The position numbers and the translations under genes are program-made. DNA of 31,413 bases from Saksenaea vasiformis B4078 (Eukaryota; Mucoromycota; Mucoromycetes; Mucorales; Saksenaeaceae), in NCBI GenBank assembly GCA_000697055.1, contig JNDT01001414.1:1-31413 (forward strand), read 5' to 3'. Positions within the stretch are counted from its first letter, which is position 1. The number at the start of each line of letters is the position of its first letter. Positions 18,491-30,019 of the stretch are shown here, one piece after another. The notes under the pieces are model-generated. The model worked only from the letters and a program-made list of their open reading frames with translations. It had not been told where the DNA came from and did no database searches.

Positions 18491-19530
18491 TTAGTACGTA
18501 CAACTATGGGAGATTATGTGCGGTAAAACATACATAATTAGTTGCTTGATGTCGTCCGCGTTGGTGGATAAGGCTGTGTAGTCAACTACGACGAGGCATA
18601 CTTTTGCTTCCGTTTTGGATAAAATGAGAGCATCGCTATATCGAATGTGTACTGAGATAAGTTTTATCACAATCCTCCGCTTTTCTTTAGACTTACTCTG
18701 TGTGGTACCGGCGCAATAATGAAGTTGAAACTGGCTCAGCTTCACGACTTCCAAAGTATCTCTAGACGCAATTGCGCTGTTGGCGCGGCTTTGTGGAGAA
18801 ATGTACATCTGGTCCGCTAGTGAGCGGCTCCGAAGGCGGTATATCATTTTGTTCAGTATCACGCCAAGAGCGTCACTGATAAGGTCATTTGGTGACTTGC
18901 GCGCATAGCCAACGATAGTGAAATTGTCCTTCTTTAATGATCGGACAAATGATATGTAGCGATCCTGGTAATTGCTGATATTTTGTGCTAGAAATGCTTT
19001 ACATTCGGTGTTAGACTTTCTCGACCATTACAGCAGGTATACAGCACCTCTATCAGCCAGTTTCACTGTGGGAAAGGCGTTTCCGACAATTCACTTGTTT
19101 TTGTCATTTTCAGGTAGATAATCGTTGCAGTGTAGCACATTACTGCCAAGTATGTCTTGAAGCTGATACAATGATTCCGACTATTTACCTGAAAATGACA
19201 AAAACAGGTGGATTATCGGTACCTTTTCCCCATAGTGTTTCATCACATATAAAGCTTTACGCTGTATGCGCAGTCCATCACTTAAACGTTTTCTCGTATT
19301 CTTAGCTTTCAGATATGCAACCTTTCTACTGATTGCGAACTGCTTGAAGCTCGAGGTCATTTTTCCATTAAACAGCGTGGTGTATGTTGCGGCGATTTTG
19401 AAAATCTGCTGTGCCGTCAGTTCGGTATATTCATAGACAGATTCGTTATGTGGATCGTCAGGTAGAAAGACGTGGTTGATAAATTCAAGGAATTGTAATT
19501 CAGAAGATAGCTGTAGTAAATTGTTTCTTG
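18491..19530 (-). pseudogene. Serine-recombinase-like gene of a mobile element, copy 2 (broken)
   Basis: Minus-strand reading from about 19530: QFLEFINHVFLPDDPHNESV, TAQQIFKIAATYTTLFNGKM, then KNTRKRLSDGLRIQRKALYV to 19220. In the same frame, through three stop codons, follow LYQLQDILGSNVLHCNDYLP, NAFPTVKLADRGAVYLL, RYISFVRSLKKDNFTIVGYA, RKSPNDLISDALG (near 18890), then KMIYRLRSRSLADQMYISPQ, and finally CLVVVDYTALSTNADDIKQL near 18560. The VGYARKS start and the VVDYxxLSTN block match copy 1 at 958-2140 and the serine-recombinase pattern. The arginine/leucine helix between them is also shared in character. The N-terminal half is better preserved here and matches no domain I know. A 41-bp inverted repeat (19083-19123 / 19179-19219) disrupts the protein after GEKVP. 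Confidence 0.5.
19083..19219. repeat. Inverted repeat, 41-bp arms, 55-bp loop
   Basis: The left arm (19083-19123) and right arm (19179-19219) are reverse complements with about six mismatches; 20 central bases including TTTTTGTCATTTTCAGGT match exactly. In the minus-strand coding sense, one arm reads as DYLPENDKNK and fits the protein. The other, read in the same frame, gives unrelated residues and a stop. This points to a local inverted duplication inside the gene rather than an inserted element. Confidence 0.8.
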
Positions 19531-20260
19531 GTGAAAGAAAAAAAAAAGAATTGTTACGTTCCTGTCAAGTTGTCGTTAGATGCATGAATAAACAACCCAG
19601 GATCACTTGAAAGGAAGAAGTACGTGATCTTGTGCCACGTGGAAGAGAGTGAAGTACTCTATTTTTTGAAGTTGGCAGGAGTTGATTACAAACATAAACA
19701 GATTACCAAGCTTGACACCATCCCTAAATCGCCTTCTTTGCGGAAACGTCGCCATCAGAAGATGTGCTTTTTAATATACCTTTGTATATTCTGCATCAGA
19801 AAACGATCCCAAAAGTGCTGCACACGTACCGATAAAGCATAAAATAAAATAAGATATGGAACGACAAATCGAATGGAACAAAAAGAAAATCTTTTATCGC
19901 GTCACCTTCCTGATCTTTCATTATCATACGTTTACTGACGCTGCTGCCATACACAACATGTACATAAATTGCAGATCCGCGTTCCTTGTCAGATAAGCTA
20001 CATCACTTAAGCCTTAAACTACGTCATTTTCGGGGGATTGGGTTGCGCAAGTGGGGTGCGCCTAGCCAAATCATCGGTATAACTGCTGTATATGCTACGA
20101 TAGCAGCGTAATGTCCGGCATTTCAAGATGCCGCCCGGGCGGGACAAACTATTCAAAGTCCGAACAGGCTACTGCCACTTGTGACCTTTCGGTCGCAATT
20201 CCTTTCAGCCAAAACTCCTGAGTTGACTGAACGCTTCAGGACTCATTGCTTGTTAACATC
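19531..20260. other. Intergenic region upstream of VMA11
   Basis: One plus-strand frame of 72 codons (19624-19842) lacks any supporting feature. The last 250 bases are more GC-rich than the rest and probably hold the VMA11 promoter and 5' leader; I see no clear TATA box. Confidence 0.35.
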
Positions 20261-21116
20261 ATGGACCCAGCCGAATACTGTCCACCTTATGCACCATTCT
20301 TTGGCTTTGCCGGTGTCTTTGCCGCGGTAAATTGTGTACAGCGAGCAACAGCCTGATTCTAAACTATTTTTCACGTCTTCATGTAGATGGCATTTAGTTG
20401 TAAGTGTTTCATATTCATTTCAGTCGTCCCGAGCACTCAATGTCGCTTCATTAAGCTCTCGGTGCTGCCTATGGTACCTCCAAGTCAGGTATCGGTATCG
20501 CAGGTATCGGTCCCTTCCGCCCAGAACTGGTTATGAAGGTAAGGAGTCTTCTGGTGTTTCGAGTTCCGTTTGTCCTCCGTCGCAACTCACCTATGACTTT
20601 TGCAAGTCCTTGATTCCTGTGGTCATGAGCGGTATTATTGCCGTTTACGGTTTGGTTGTTGCTGTCCTTCTTTCTGGAAAATGTAAAGAAAAAATCGTCT
20701 GAAAACGATATACTTTCGGAGCGCATCACTGACGTGTTTCTTTTTTTCCTTTGTTTAGTGGATCCCACAACTGGATACTCTTTATACTCGTAAGTCTGGA
20801 GCTATTTATCAACACTATTTATATGTCTTCCGGTATAGTGGGTTTATCGCCTTGGGCGCAGGACTTTCCGTAGGTATCGGCGGACTTGCAGCAGGATATG
20901 CCATCGGTGTCGTCGGTGACTACGTAAGTTCCTTACAATAGACATGTTTCTCGATCGGTACTGATAGCCATGCAGTGTGTTCGAGGATACGCGCGAGAAT
21001 CTCGATTATTCGTTACGATGGTGCTTATTCTAATTTTTGCCGAAGTTTTGGGTCTCTACGGACTCATCGTTGCCTTAATCATGGATTCAAAATCAGACAA
21101 CACTTTCTGCAAATAA
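20261..21116 (+). CDS. VMA11: V-type ATPase proteolipid subunit c' (Vma11-like)
   Basis: A rotor-ring proteolipid of the V-ATPase membrane sector, which carries protons across vacuolar and Golgi membranes. Exons: 20261-20326, 20387-20399, 20456-20538, 20607-20682, 20759-20789, 20839-20923, 20976-21116. These give 164 residues, the usual length. All introns are GT-AG, 49-76 nt. The protein has four membrane helices. APFFGFAG and SGIGIAGIG, then [16 protein letters not shown], match c' (Vma11) better than c (Vma3). The last helix, [18 protein letters not shown], carries the proton-binding Glu in FAEV. Exon 2 is only 13 nt (ATGGCATTTAGTT). It supplies M-A-F-S and, with the next exon, joins the frame to SLGAAYGT; skipping it breaks the frame. 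The tail ends KSDNTFCK. The gene is intact and convergent with the DHX34-like gene, whose stop codon is 30 bp away. Confidence 0.93.
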
Positions 21117-21146
21117 AGACATAAGGGATTATGTCTCGATGCCCTT

Positions 21147-24100
21147 TTATTTTCGTTGTATTCCGCACGTAGATGTATGCTCGAGCACTTGTTGTCTGGT
21201 AACCGAATATGTGGAATCGCAATGTTGGCAGTGCCAGTACATTTTGACGCTTGCTGGTATCTTTATCTCCTCAGTAGGCACGCTGCTTGCGCATGATGGC
21301 GTATCCAGGGTGCCATAATGAATACTTGATGTAATCTGGATACCTGTGCGAATGACTAGTGCAGCATCGTCAGTTTTCAATATGCTATATCTAACGATCG
21401 TACCATCATTCCGGTCCCATGCTCGGGGTAAATGGCGTTCATCTTCGGGACGATCCTTGAATTTTGTATACTTCACAGACATTTAGTTTTGTCGAACTTC
21501 CTTTCAAATTTTGTACCATTTTCAATAATTCAGATCCTTTCCCGACTTGTAATTCAGCAGATATAGCTGTCTCCATAAAGGTCGTCAGTTCTCCTAAGTA
21601 TCCCTGTCAATTGGCATATCTCTAGAAAGGCATCACTGACTTCGTAATGACAGCATTTCTTGCTGATATTCCTTTTCTACTGCAGGCGTCCACATATCCA
21701 CGACGACATTCTGCTTTTGATTTTCTTCCTGGTCCGATAAGATATCCTGAAGAAATAGCGGCAAATCTTGACGCACAGATGAAGTGATCACGTAATTTTC
21801 TGGAGGTTCTTCCGAAGTCTATGACCAAATCTTAGCCCTCTACTGGCGTACATCATATTGATATTGCATACCTTGCCTGTACCTCGACTTATTCGACGAG
21901 CTAGCAGCCGGTGCCAGGCAGTACGTAGCTTATAAGAAAGACGTAATACGTATTCTGCAACAGCCACAGTGCGAAACTTGATGACATAAAATCCATCCAT
22001 GACCAATACACTGCAATCCATATTCGTATCGACTACGAAATGTGTAAGTACGTGCTGATGTCATAGCAGTTACCCTACTTGTCTTTGCAAAAAGTAATAA
22101 TATGTGTATTCCTATGAATTCTCAAATGTTAAGTTATCGCATAACGAGTTATTACAAGTTTCGTACCGGGAATTCGCGTAATATTGAGAATATACGGCTT
22201 GTTGGTTTCCAACAACTGCAAGTAGCAAAGAAGCTGATGATACATAGATTGCTCAACTGCAAGATCGTCTATGAATGATTAAAAATGGGATTAGTTTTGA
22301 TAACCGTATATTTCAGGATCACCTTTTCTGACGTTGTCACCTAGACCTTGCACCCAATCTGGATGTGACGCCATGACGCTACTTGGATGAAGGGAAAGGA
22401 AACTTTTCACTAACCACCAATGAGAACATGATCTTTTTACGAAACAAACAGCTTGCTTTCTTACCAGGTGTATGAAAAACAATCTCGTTACTTTTTCGGT
22501 ATGGATTATGTTCATCACCAATAGCTAACTGAGGATAAAGCGCGGAGCACAGACAAAGTTTTATCAGCTCAATATCGCTAGCAGAAAGCGAGGCGACTTG
22601 GGATCTGAGACGCTTTATATTGTTTGTCACGGAGAATTCGAGATCGCGGATATCCGTAACGCTATTGTCATTCTCCACTAGGATAAAGTCAGTCCATGGA
22701 GCGAGCAGAGAAAATGATATACTTGCGTTGCCAATCCTCTTGGCCTTCATACTCCATCTCAAGCACACGTCTCTTCTTTCTGGATCTTTGCCCGTAGCGT
22801 TCTCGACGAAGTTGTTCCCTCTTTTCTGTCTGTAACTGTACCTCCTCATCCTGGGCGCAAAATTATTAAACCTTCAACAATTCCCGTTAACTATCTACCT
22901 CGTTATCATAAGCTTCTGCATGCTCTTTTAAGGTTTCAAGGAGCCCTGGTTGAAAATCGTTGAGTACTTTCTCAAACTGACGTCTCATTTTGGCCATCTA
23001 TTCATCCAGTAGACGTCAGCGTCATATCAGTACAAAACAGAACAAACCTCGTATAATCGTTGCTCTTCCACCCCGTGTCGTCGACACCAGTTCCGAGACG
23101 AATGCTGAAAATTAATGTTAGTATTAAATGCGCCGCTAGTGTACTGTGTACAAGTCATTACTTTTCTGTCCTCCTTCGCTTCTAGCCAAGCTTGCCACAG
23201 ATTCAGTAATGTAAATGGATCTCCGTGGTGAGAATCAAAGGTTTTCCGATTCTAAGGAATGTCAGACTCTGGAAGTATAAGACCGTATTCTCCCCTACAT
23301 GTAGAATATCTGGATTTACGTTGGAGGATAACCGCGTGAAAGGTGATTGAACACTCATGGCAGCAGCAATGGTAATGATAGGGTCCAAAATATTAAATAC
23401 CTAGCACGCTGGATTAAGTATGCGCTTGGAAAGTACTATCCCATCTACCGTAGCCATGATCAGCATCTTGGCAATAATAGCATCCACAGGCAGGTCAGCT
23501 AGCACAGTACCCAAGGCCATGATGTTCTCAGAGTTATCTACCGCGCCTAAATTTTGCAAGAAATCCATCGATGCATTAATGGCATCTGGTGACGGAGCCT
23601 TTCATAATATCAGTAAACGGAAGTCTGTACGAAAGCAACACAAACCTCAACATAATCAAAGCTGCGGGGATCACCTAGATCCATTGCTTTAATCTGTAAC
23701 AAAAGTGGTTCAAGCGGCACCCGTTGGATTTCTGGAACGGGGAAGTCGTTGAAATGATTATATTCGTTTTCAGAATACAGTCTGAAGCATTCTCCAGGTC
23801 CTGTGCGTCCTGCACGACCAGAGCGTTGCGTTGCACTGGCCTTGGAGATCCAAAATTCGGATAGCTTGCTCATGTTTGATGTTGCATCATGAGTCAGTTC
23901 TTTCACCTTCCCTGTTAAACATTAAACATTAGCCAGCATTCGTACTCGTATACCACATATACCTGAATCAACGATAAAACGGATCCCGTCAATTGTTACA
24001 CTAGTTTCTGCACTATAATTTACAATGAGCGATGCCAGTTTCAGTCGCACTCACTTACATATTCGTGCTGATAATGCACTTCCTCACTCCTTCTGGGGGC

Positions 24101-26160
24101 ATATCAAACACCTATTTATATCTATTAGCAAGCCGCGATAAATTCAAGACTTTAACACCCACCTTTTCCTGGTCATCAACAGCCACAGATGAGTGGAGAA
24201 CCAAAACGATCCATTTTCTGATTTAGTTGTTAGTAAAACGGTACTTTGCACGTTAAATAAATAAACATTACTTTGTGTGATAAGCATATTGCTTCAGCTC
24301 TTCCTCCAATAGCGTAATCTATACACCCCTTTAGAACTGCCGGCATCCTTAAGTATCTTACCTCATTGATACCAGACATAAATATCAACAAGTCACCACG
24401 TTCTGTTACTGGGACTGATTGATCTACATATTCCATCACTTTGATATATGGCGCTGAATTCAAGAAGGTTAAAAGAAAAACATACGTTGGCCCTCCTATG
24501 TGAATACCTGGGTTTATTCGCTCTGATCGGCTAGATACAGATTCCTAAACAAACGGCCAGTATAAATATATAGTCCATAAACCCGCGTGTATTACCTTAA
24601 CAGCAGCAGCACGACGTTTTTGATACGCAGCATCGTTAATTAGATTCTTGTCCTCAGTGCCTTGGGACCAATAATGTATCTTTACATCGTACATCTTTCC
24701 AGGAACCTTTTCATACAAAAATGAACAACAAATCACAAATAGCTCATTACGTACAATCAAAGCCGGTGCATCAAAATATTGAGCAAAAAGCTCAGCATTG
24801 ATTGTTGCACTCATAAGCACTACATAAAGGTCTGCTCGTGCTTTCAGGAGTTTCTTGAGTAATGCTAGCAGGAAATCGCCTAAATGAACAGTCAGTATAT
24901 TTTACATCTCTTAACAATGACTACAATACCCATCATATGCCGTTCGTGGACTTCATCAACGACAATGACATCATACATCGACAACGTATTGTCAGTTGCG
25001 TATTGTCGAAGAAGCAAGCCCTGTATACATGTTAGAAAACGAAAAGGACTACACCACGTTAATATAGCCTCACCTCGGTCAAAAACAAAATACGTGTCCG
25101 TTTGGTCTTGGTTCCTTCAAATCGCACCTGATATGCGATCTCGGATCCATATTCATTCATGGTTTCATAACTAGGATCAACAATCGTCATTGCATCCTCT
25201 TCTTCTTATTTTGTATACCTCACACGTTTCGCAAGTGAAGAGCATGCAATCCTTCGCGGTTGCGTACAGGCAATTTTTCGAAATCCAGCGTTCATCAGGA
25301 TCTGTGGAACTGAAAATGGATCATTTTTGGATTTAAGCGAATGATACTCCCAGTCGTTTATGTTCCTATTTACCTTGAGTGCTTTTACCACAACCTGTAT
25401 CGCCTGCAACTAGTAACACACGGTGTTCTCTGAGTGTGTGAACGATAGCATTTGCAAAAGGTGTGATTGGAAGCGCCTCACGATTCTAACGAAAAGTTTG
25501 AAGAATGAATAGGTTTGTTCGTCATCTCGCCTAAGTTATCACTTTTTCAATCTTTTCTCTCAGCGCTGCTTTCTTCTTTTGTGTAAAGTCTTGAAACAGT
25601 ATGATAGCATGCCTTATCATTTCGCCTTCACGTTGCACGCTATCCATGGATATTCGAGAGGATTCTGGTTCATCGTTCTTGCTTTTTCGATTCTGTACAC
25701 TTCCTTTCAATTTTAGGAAAAAAGCTGCAACAACTCATAGAGTAAGCAATGAATTGGTTGCAACAAAGGCGCTGCAAACCTTCAAATTCATAATAAATAG
25801 GTGATCCACTGGGAATAAGCCATGAAGCTAGACCACGCTTTCGTCGTGAAAAAAAGAGATCGTCTGTCATTTGGCTCCATGGGCGATCAGACGACCCAAA
25901 ATGGACCTGATCATTTAGCTTCTTCACATAAGTTTGCGCTTCTTTGTGCGCTTCTGCACGTTTCACAGGATCGGCCAACTAAATGGCGTTCATTTAGTAA
26001 AACGAAAAATGTAACATGAGCGTACAATCTCTTTAAGATTCCAGGGCTTCGGTTTGAAAGCAGCCTCATTTCTTATAAGCGTGCCGTCAACATCGTATAT
26101 CTCTTCGGGAATATGGCGTTCTCGTCTCTTGCGGGATCCATTATGCCGCGGGAAGTCCAT
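21147..26160 (-). CDS. DHX34: DHX34-like DEVH-box RNA helicase, multi-exon
   Basis: An SF2 DEAH/RHA-family helicase; animal DHX34 promotes nonsense-mediated mRNA decay. Motif I is GDTGCGKST (25404-25381), followed by [20 protein letters not shown]. Motif II is DEVH with ERH following (24957-24946); the Val variant is typical of DHX34. Motif III is [10 protein letters not shown] (about 24815) and motif VI is [12 protein letters not shown] (about 23820). Then come [34 protein letters not shown] (ratchet/winged-helix region), [32 protein letters not shown] and [12 protein letters not shown]. The C-terminus ends with a YWHCQHC...H...C finger-like motif, in the order of the animal protein. Short introns split it into at least fifteen exons. 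Near 22700 the best join uses the acceptor before GTTACGGATATC, giving [10 protein letters not shown]. The start is uncertain: ATG 26160 opens [16 protein letters not shown]. Exon 2 near 25980-25800 resembles the DHX34 N-terminal DDLFF and YEFEGLQRL block. Confidence 0.85.
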
Positions 26161-26202
26161 GCTTCCAGAGAATTGGGTTGTTCCAAGCGACTGTTTGACC
26201 AA

Positions 26203-26597
26203 CGACTTTTGACTGCATTAGAAGTCCGGTGCTCGAACTGTTGTAGCGTATGTTTCGCGGATTCTCCTTCCCGATCGACTCCACTTCGTCCAACTTCGAA
26301 AGCCTGACAAGTTATCTATACAAGGTCATTTCCATACTTGTCTCTACGTTTGTCGACCATAGAGAGGAGCACGACAAATAAATACTGAACCTTGCGCAGA
26401 AAGACTGTATCTCTCTTTCTGGCAATCACAATGCTCAACTATCTCAATCAATGCTAAATAATCTCCCTGAGAGTTTATCAATGACGTTTTACATGTTTGG
26501 CGTGATTGTCCATGCTTTCGAGATTGATCACAATCCCATCAAAACAGGCTATAGCGAAAGACAATTGTCTAACCAAGATGAGAGAATATAATATTCT
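26203..26597. other. Intergenic region between SEC1 and the helicase gene
   Basis: About 400 bp between the SEC1 stop and the likely first helicase exon, both on the minus strand. It should contain the SEC1 terminator and the helicase promoter. An upstream helicase exon around 26300 cannot be excluded, because the frame there (minus, about 26300-26200) is also open. Confidence 0.4.
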
Positions 26598-29501
26598 TTA
26601 TTTAAAGAAGTTTTTTAATCCTCTCTTCTTTTTCTTTTCTGGCTTTTCTTCTACAGGTGTTTGAGTACCACTGCCTGTGCTTTTAATGCTGGATCCACTC
26701 AAACTGAGATGCGAAGTGGATTGAGTTATGTGGGGTATGTGCGACATGATAGAAGACGTTTTGGATTCTACCTTTGCAGGGGATGGCGGAACATAGGGTG
26801 CGATGATTTGTTTGGCCATCCCAACTGGTTGGCGAAGCAGACTTAGATCATGAACAAACTTCTTTGGTCGAAGGATCTCCGTAGTACCTAGAAATAATAA
26901 CCATTGTCAAGCCCTTATCACGATCACAACGTCCTCTTACCAATAAAGACATCCCGATTGTACGCCTGAGCAACTTCATAAGCAGAACGGATTTCTGAAT
27001 AAGTTGCTCCTCCCAACACGAACACAATAAGCTTAGCTCCTGAGGATGACCGTGTCTGACCCTAAATTTCAGCGGTAAGAATCGGTCATGGCATGGCACA
27101 AACGCGGATTACCGATGTGCTATTGCCCTTTTTGTTCCAGTTAGGCCTCGTTGTTGTTCGAAGAGATATACCACTAGCTGGGATCCCTGTGTTTGAATTT
27201 TCCTCTGCCGGGTTTGCATCGGACGCACGAGTGTATGCAAATTGTTTACTATCCAAAGTGCTAGATAATTGACCCTGTATTGCAGTGTCAGAACAACCGT
27301 CGTACCGCACTAAAAGAACTTACATCCATTATCTTCTTCAAAGTCGGGACATAACGTGACAGTTCAAAAGGCATTTCCTCGCCTTTAGGTGTTCGCTTCC
27401 TTTCTTTTTTCTTTCTTTGCGAACGTTCTCCAGTTCTTGACCGACTGACTTGCACGCCAAGTAAGGACAGATTCTCCACAGCTTCGCGGAAAGCTCCCTG
27501 TAATTTGGAATGCTCCAGAAGTTTGTACTTATCATCCTCAAACAGACCACCATCCTTGAACATAATATATAGCATCAACAGACGGGTCTTATCCACATCA
27601 CTGGAAAACGATAGTTGTATTAGTTCACAAAATATATATTTGGAAGACGCTTTACCTGACATAAGGATCATCTAATAAAGGAACCATATCCAGCACGATG
27701 GTCTTCGGGGTTTCCCCGCTAGGTGTCTCCCCCGTTGCCATGTTCTGCATTACCATTAAAAGTCAGTGGTTGTTACTCTATACAGCTGCTCCTACGCTAC
27801 CTGTTCCAGGTTTCCAACAGAGTTTAACTTTTGGCGCTCGAAAGCAGCCATACACTCTTGAGCAATGCTGAGATGTGCAGAGTACTTGAAGTATGTCAGT
27901 TAATTAAATAAAACAAAAGATGTGACATTTCCAAACCTTAGCTTTCATATCCTGAAACTGTGGAAGATTGGACAGCATGTCTTTCATGTCCTTAAGGCTT
28001 TTTGCAGAATCTTTAGGTGGCAAGGCAGCACGGTTACTGTCACAAAAAAATTAATCCCAAAGTTACTTATCCTCGGTCGTAGAACGCGTACCCGCTTTGA
28101 GCTGCCGCCTTGTTTTCTTCCAGAAACGAGTTAAATTCTTCTATAAGTCGATCTGTGCAATCCGCAATATGGAAATGCCGGATGGATCGATATACGCTAT
28201 CCTCTTCATCTAGTACTACTTCCTTATTTCCCATAGAATCATCAGCCTGCGTGAATTCGTAGGTGTACTTGACACCGTTTCCATTCTCTGTTGGTTCAAC
28301 TGGAAGAAGGTCATTAATCATTGCTTGATATGTGAACTCGTGGAGTAACGGTGCAATAGGATCCACAGTGCGATCAACAATTAAAAATGTGGCGCGTGGT
28401 TCAGGTGGATGTCGAGGTGGCTAAACAACATATCACAAAATGTCAGCACATTGTACTTTCGTCATTTCACCTTTTCACTGACCGGGAAATTGGGGTTCAG
28501 TCGGCAAAAATCGTCGACCTCTTTCTGCAAAATCATTGCAAGTCTGTAGGTTGCCGAGGACGTATCATTCTCTCCCGCCTGGTACCGAATGACTGGATCC
28601 TCTCCCAATGTTGCACACACGGATAATAGCTGATATAAACTCAACATTCATGCCAATGATCTCATACAATTGATGGTATTCACCTGCTTTGCAATAGTCC
28701 TAAGCGTCATATCTTTATCCACATGCTGATCCGTACCAAAAATCGACAAAAAGCTTGTGGGCGGATCAACCGTAAAAACGGATGATTCCACCACTTCAAG
28801 TAACGAATGCATCAACAGATGATCATTACACGTAGTTTGTAGTACTTACCCATAAAGTCTACATACATCTCTTTAAGTCCTAGAATACTTTGAGATGCAC
28901 CAGTCGATTTGAGGCGTCTGTTCAGATCACTAAAGAGCGCGTCGTCAAGTCCTATGATGCACTTAGCTTGCATCCACGGATATCATCGTCGGGGTTTTAC
29001 CACTCGTGAAGTGGACATGCGCTGCCTTATACATCGGTGTCTTATGTGCAGTAAAATCATCAATCAAACGCAGCACAGATTCTCGACATGGCGTAAGAAA
29101 ATAGATAGCTTCCAGCGTTGGATAAGGTTGGCGATTTCTTTCGATATTTTCGACCACTTTTTGTGCAGTAATTTACAATCAACCTTGGTTTTCTTTTCCA
29201 TTTCCCCGTAGTTACTTACACGTTACCTAAGAACGTAGCATAAATATTCGAATGCAAGGAAAATATGCGAGGTAGTAAGAGTTTTCCTCTGTGACAACTT
29301 ACGTTCTCTTCTAGAATATCATACATTTTACAAGCAGCATTCAAGATTCGAACACTCTTGGAATCAACAACCATGATTTTCCATTTCCCTGGGGGTTGGA
29401 TCGCCTTGATGGAGTCCATCAATCCTTTACAACCAAGTTAGTTGCTAGGAGTCGCCGTACATGGACTCACGTTTCCGCATAATATCTGTCATAGCTGTCA
29501 T
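26598..29501 (-). CDS. SEC1: Sec1/Munc18-family SNARE regulator (exocytosis)
   Basis: A Sec1/Munc18 protein that binds syntaxin/SNARE assemblies and drives vesicle fusion at the plasma membrane. Fifteen exons give 712 residues, the normal family size: 29501-29471, 29424-29303, 29226-29220, 29156-29001, 28951-28850, 28793-28684, 28629-28471, 28420-28092, 28036-27937, 27884-27801, 27744-27656, 27600-27324, 27274-27113, 27061-26941, 26887-26598. All introns are GT-AG, 46-76 nt, and the frame is open throughout. Signature blocks: [43 protein letters not shown] (domain 1), [20 protein letters not shown] (domain 2), [18 protein letters not shown] (late domain). Exon 3 is 7 nt (GTAACGT), completing EEN-VTL-VEN. 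There is a basic patch near [17 protein letters not shown]. The C-terminal extension is Ser-rich and ends [13 protein letters not shown], perhaps a membrane- or SNARE-contact tail. The gene is intact and tandem with the helicase gene. Confidence 0.95.
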
Positions 29502-30019
29502 GATGAGGAATGTACGCGGTTTAATGAAGACACAGAGAGTGTGAGTTGATGACAACTAGCGACTTCTTGTACAAGATAAAAAAGGGAAAAAGAAAGGATA
29601 TCTAACAGGCAATAAACGCTAGCAACGTGGTTTTGACTGTATTTGGAAATACTCGTCTTTTGCACTCAGCACGGCCCGCTTGTTTATGCGTTGGCTATAA
29701 AACCACAATGATGTCTTCTTCAACTTGTCATTGGGGATGATAAATCACCGTAGAGGATAAACATGGTTCGGTTGAATCCCCATGTCAATACCAAATTTAC
29801 CTGCTGCCGAAATGAAAGAGCTTGAATGACTGAGTTGATGAAGCTGAACTGTATCAATGAATGTAGCATCCTCAGGCGGAGATGGCATACGTATGTCTTT
29901 GCCTATTGTCTGATATACCGCAAAACGCAGCTTTAACTGTTTGTAAACGTTTGAACTGAGTCGAAGTATTTTAACCGCATAAGGAGATCTGCTTGCTTGA
30001 AGTTCGAAAGAAACCTCCC
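29502..30019 (-). other. SEC1 upstream region with an orphan exon-like frame
   Basis: Mostly non-coding and presumably the SEC1 promoter. On the minus strand, ATG 29888 opens a coding-like 29-codon stretch (MPSPPEDATFIDTVQLHQLS, then HSSSFISAA) that meets a donor-like GTAAAT. No matching second exon is visible before SEC1. It may be a remnant first exon of a gene lost when the retrotransposon at 30020 inserted, or a SEC1 upstream open reading frame. Confidence 0.3.

Noticed and set aside
19083..19219. Inverted repeat as a MITE.
   Set aside because: The reading frame of the host relic continues in phase through the loop and the right arm, so the loop is host coding sequence rather than inserted DNA.
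22379..22849. Continuous minus-strand 156-codon frame read as one exon of the helicase.
   Set aside because: It reads through an intron near 22723-22664. The spliced frame, with [17 protein letters not shown] and [10 protein letters not shown], fits the family better.
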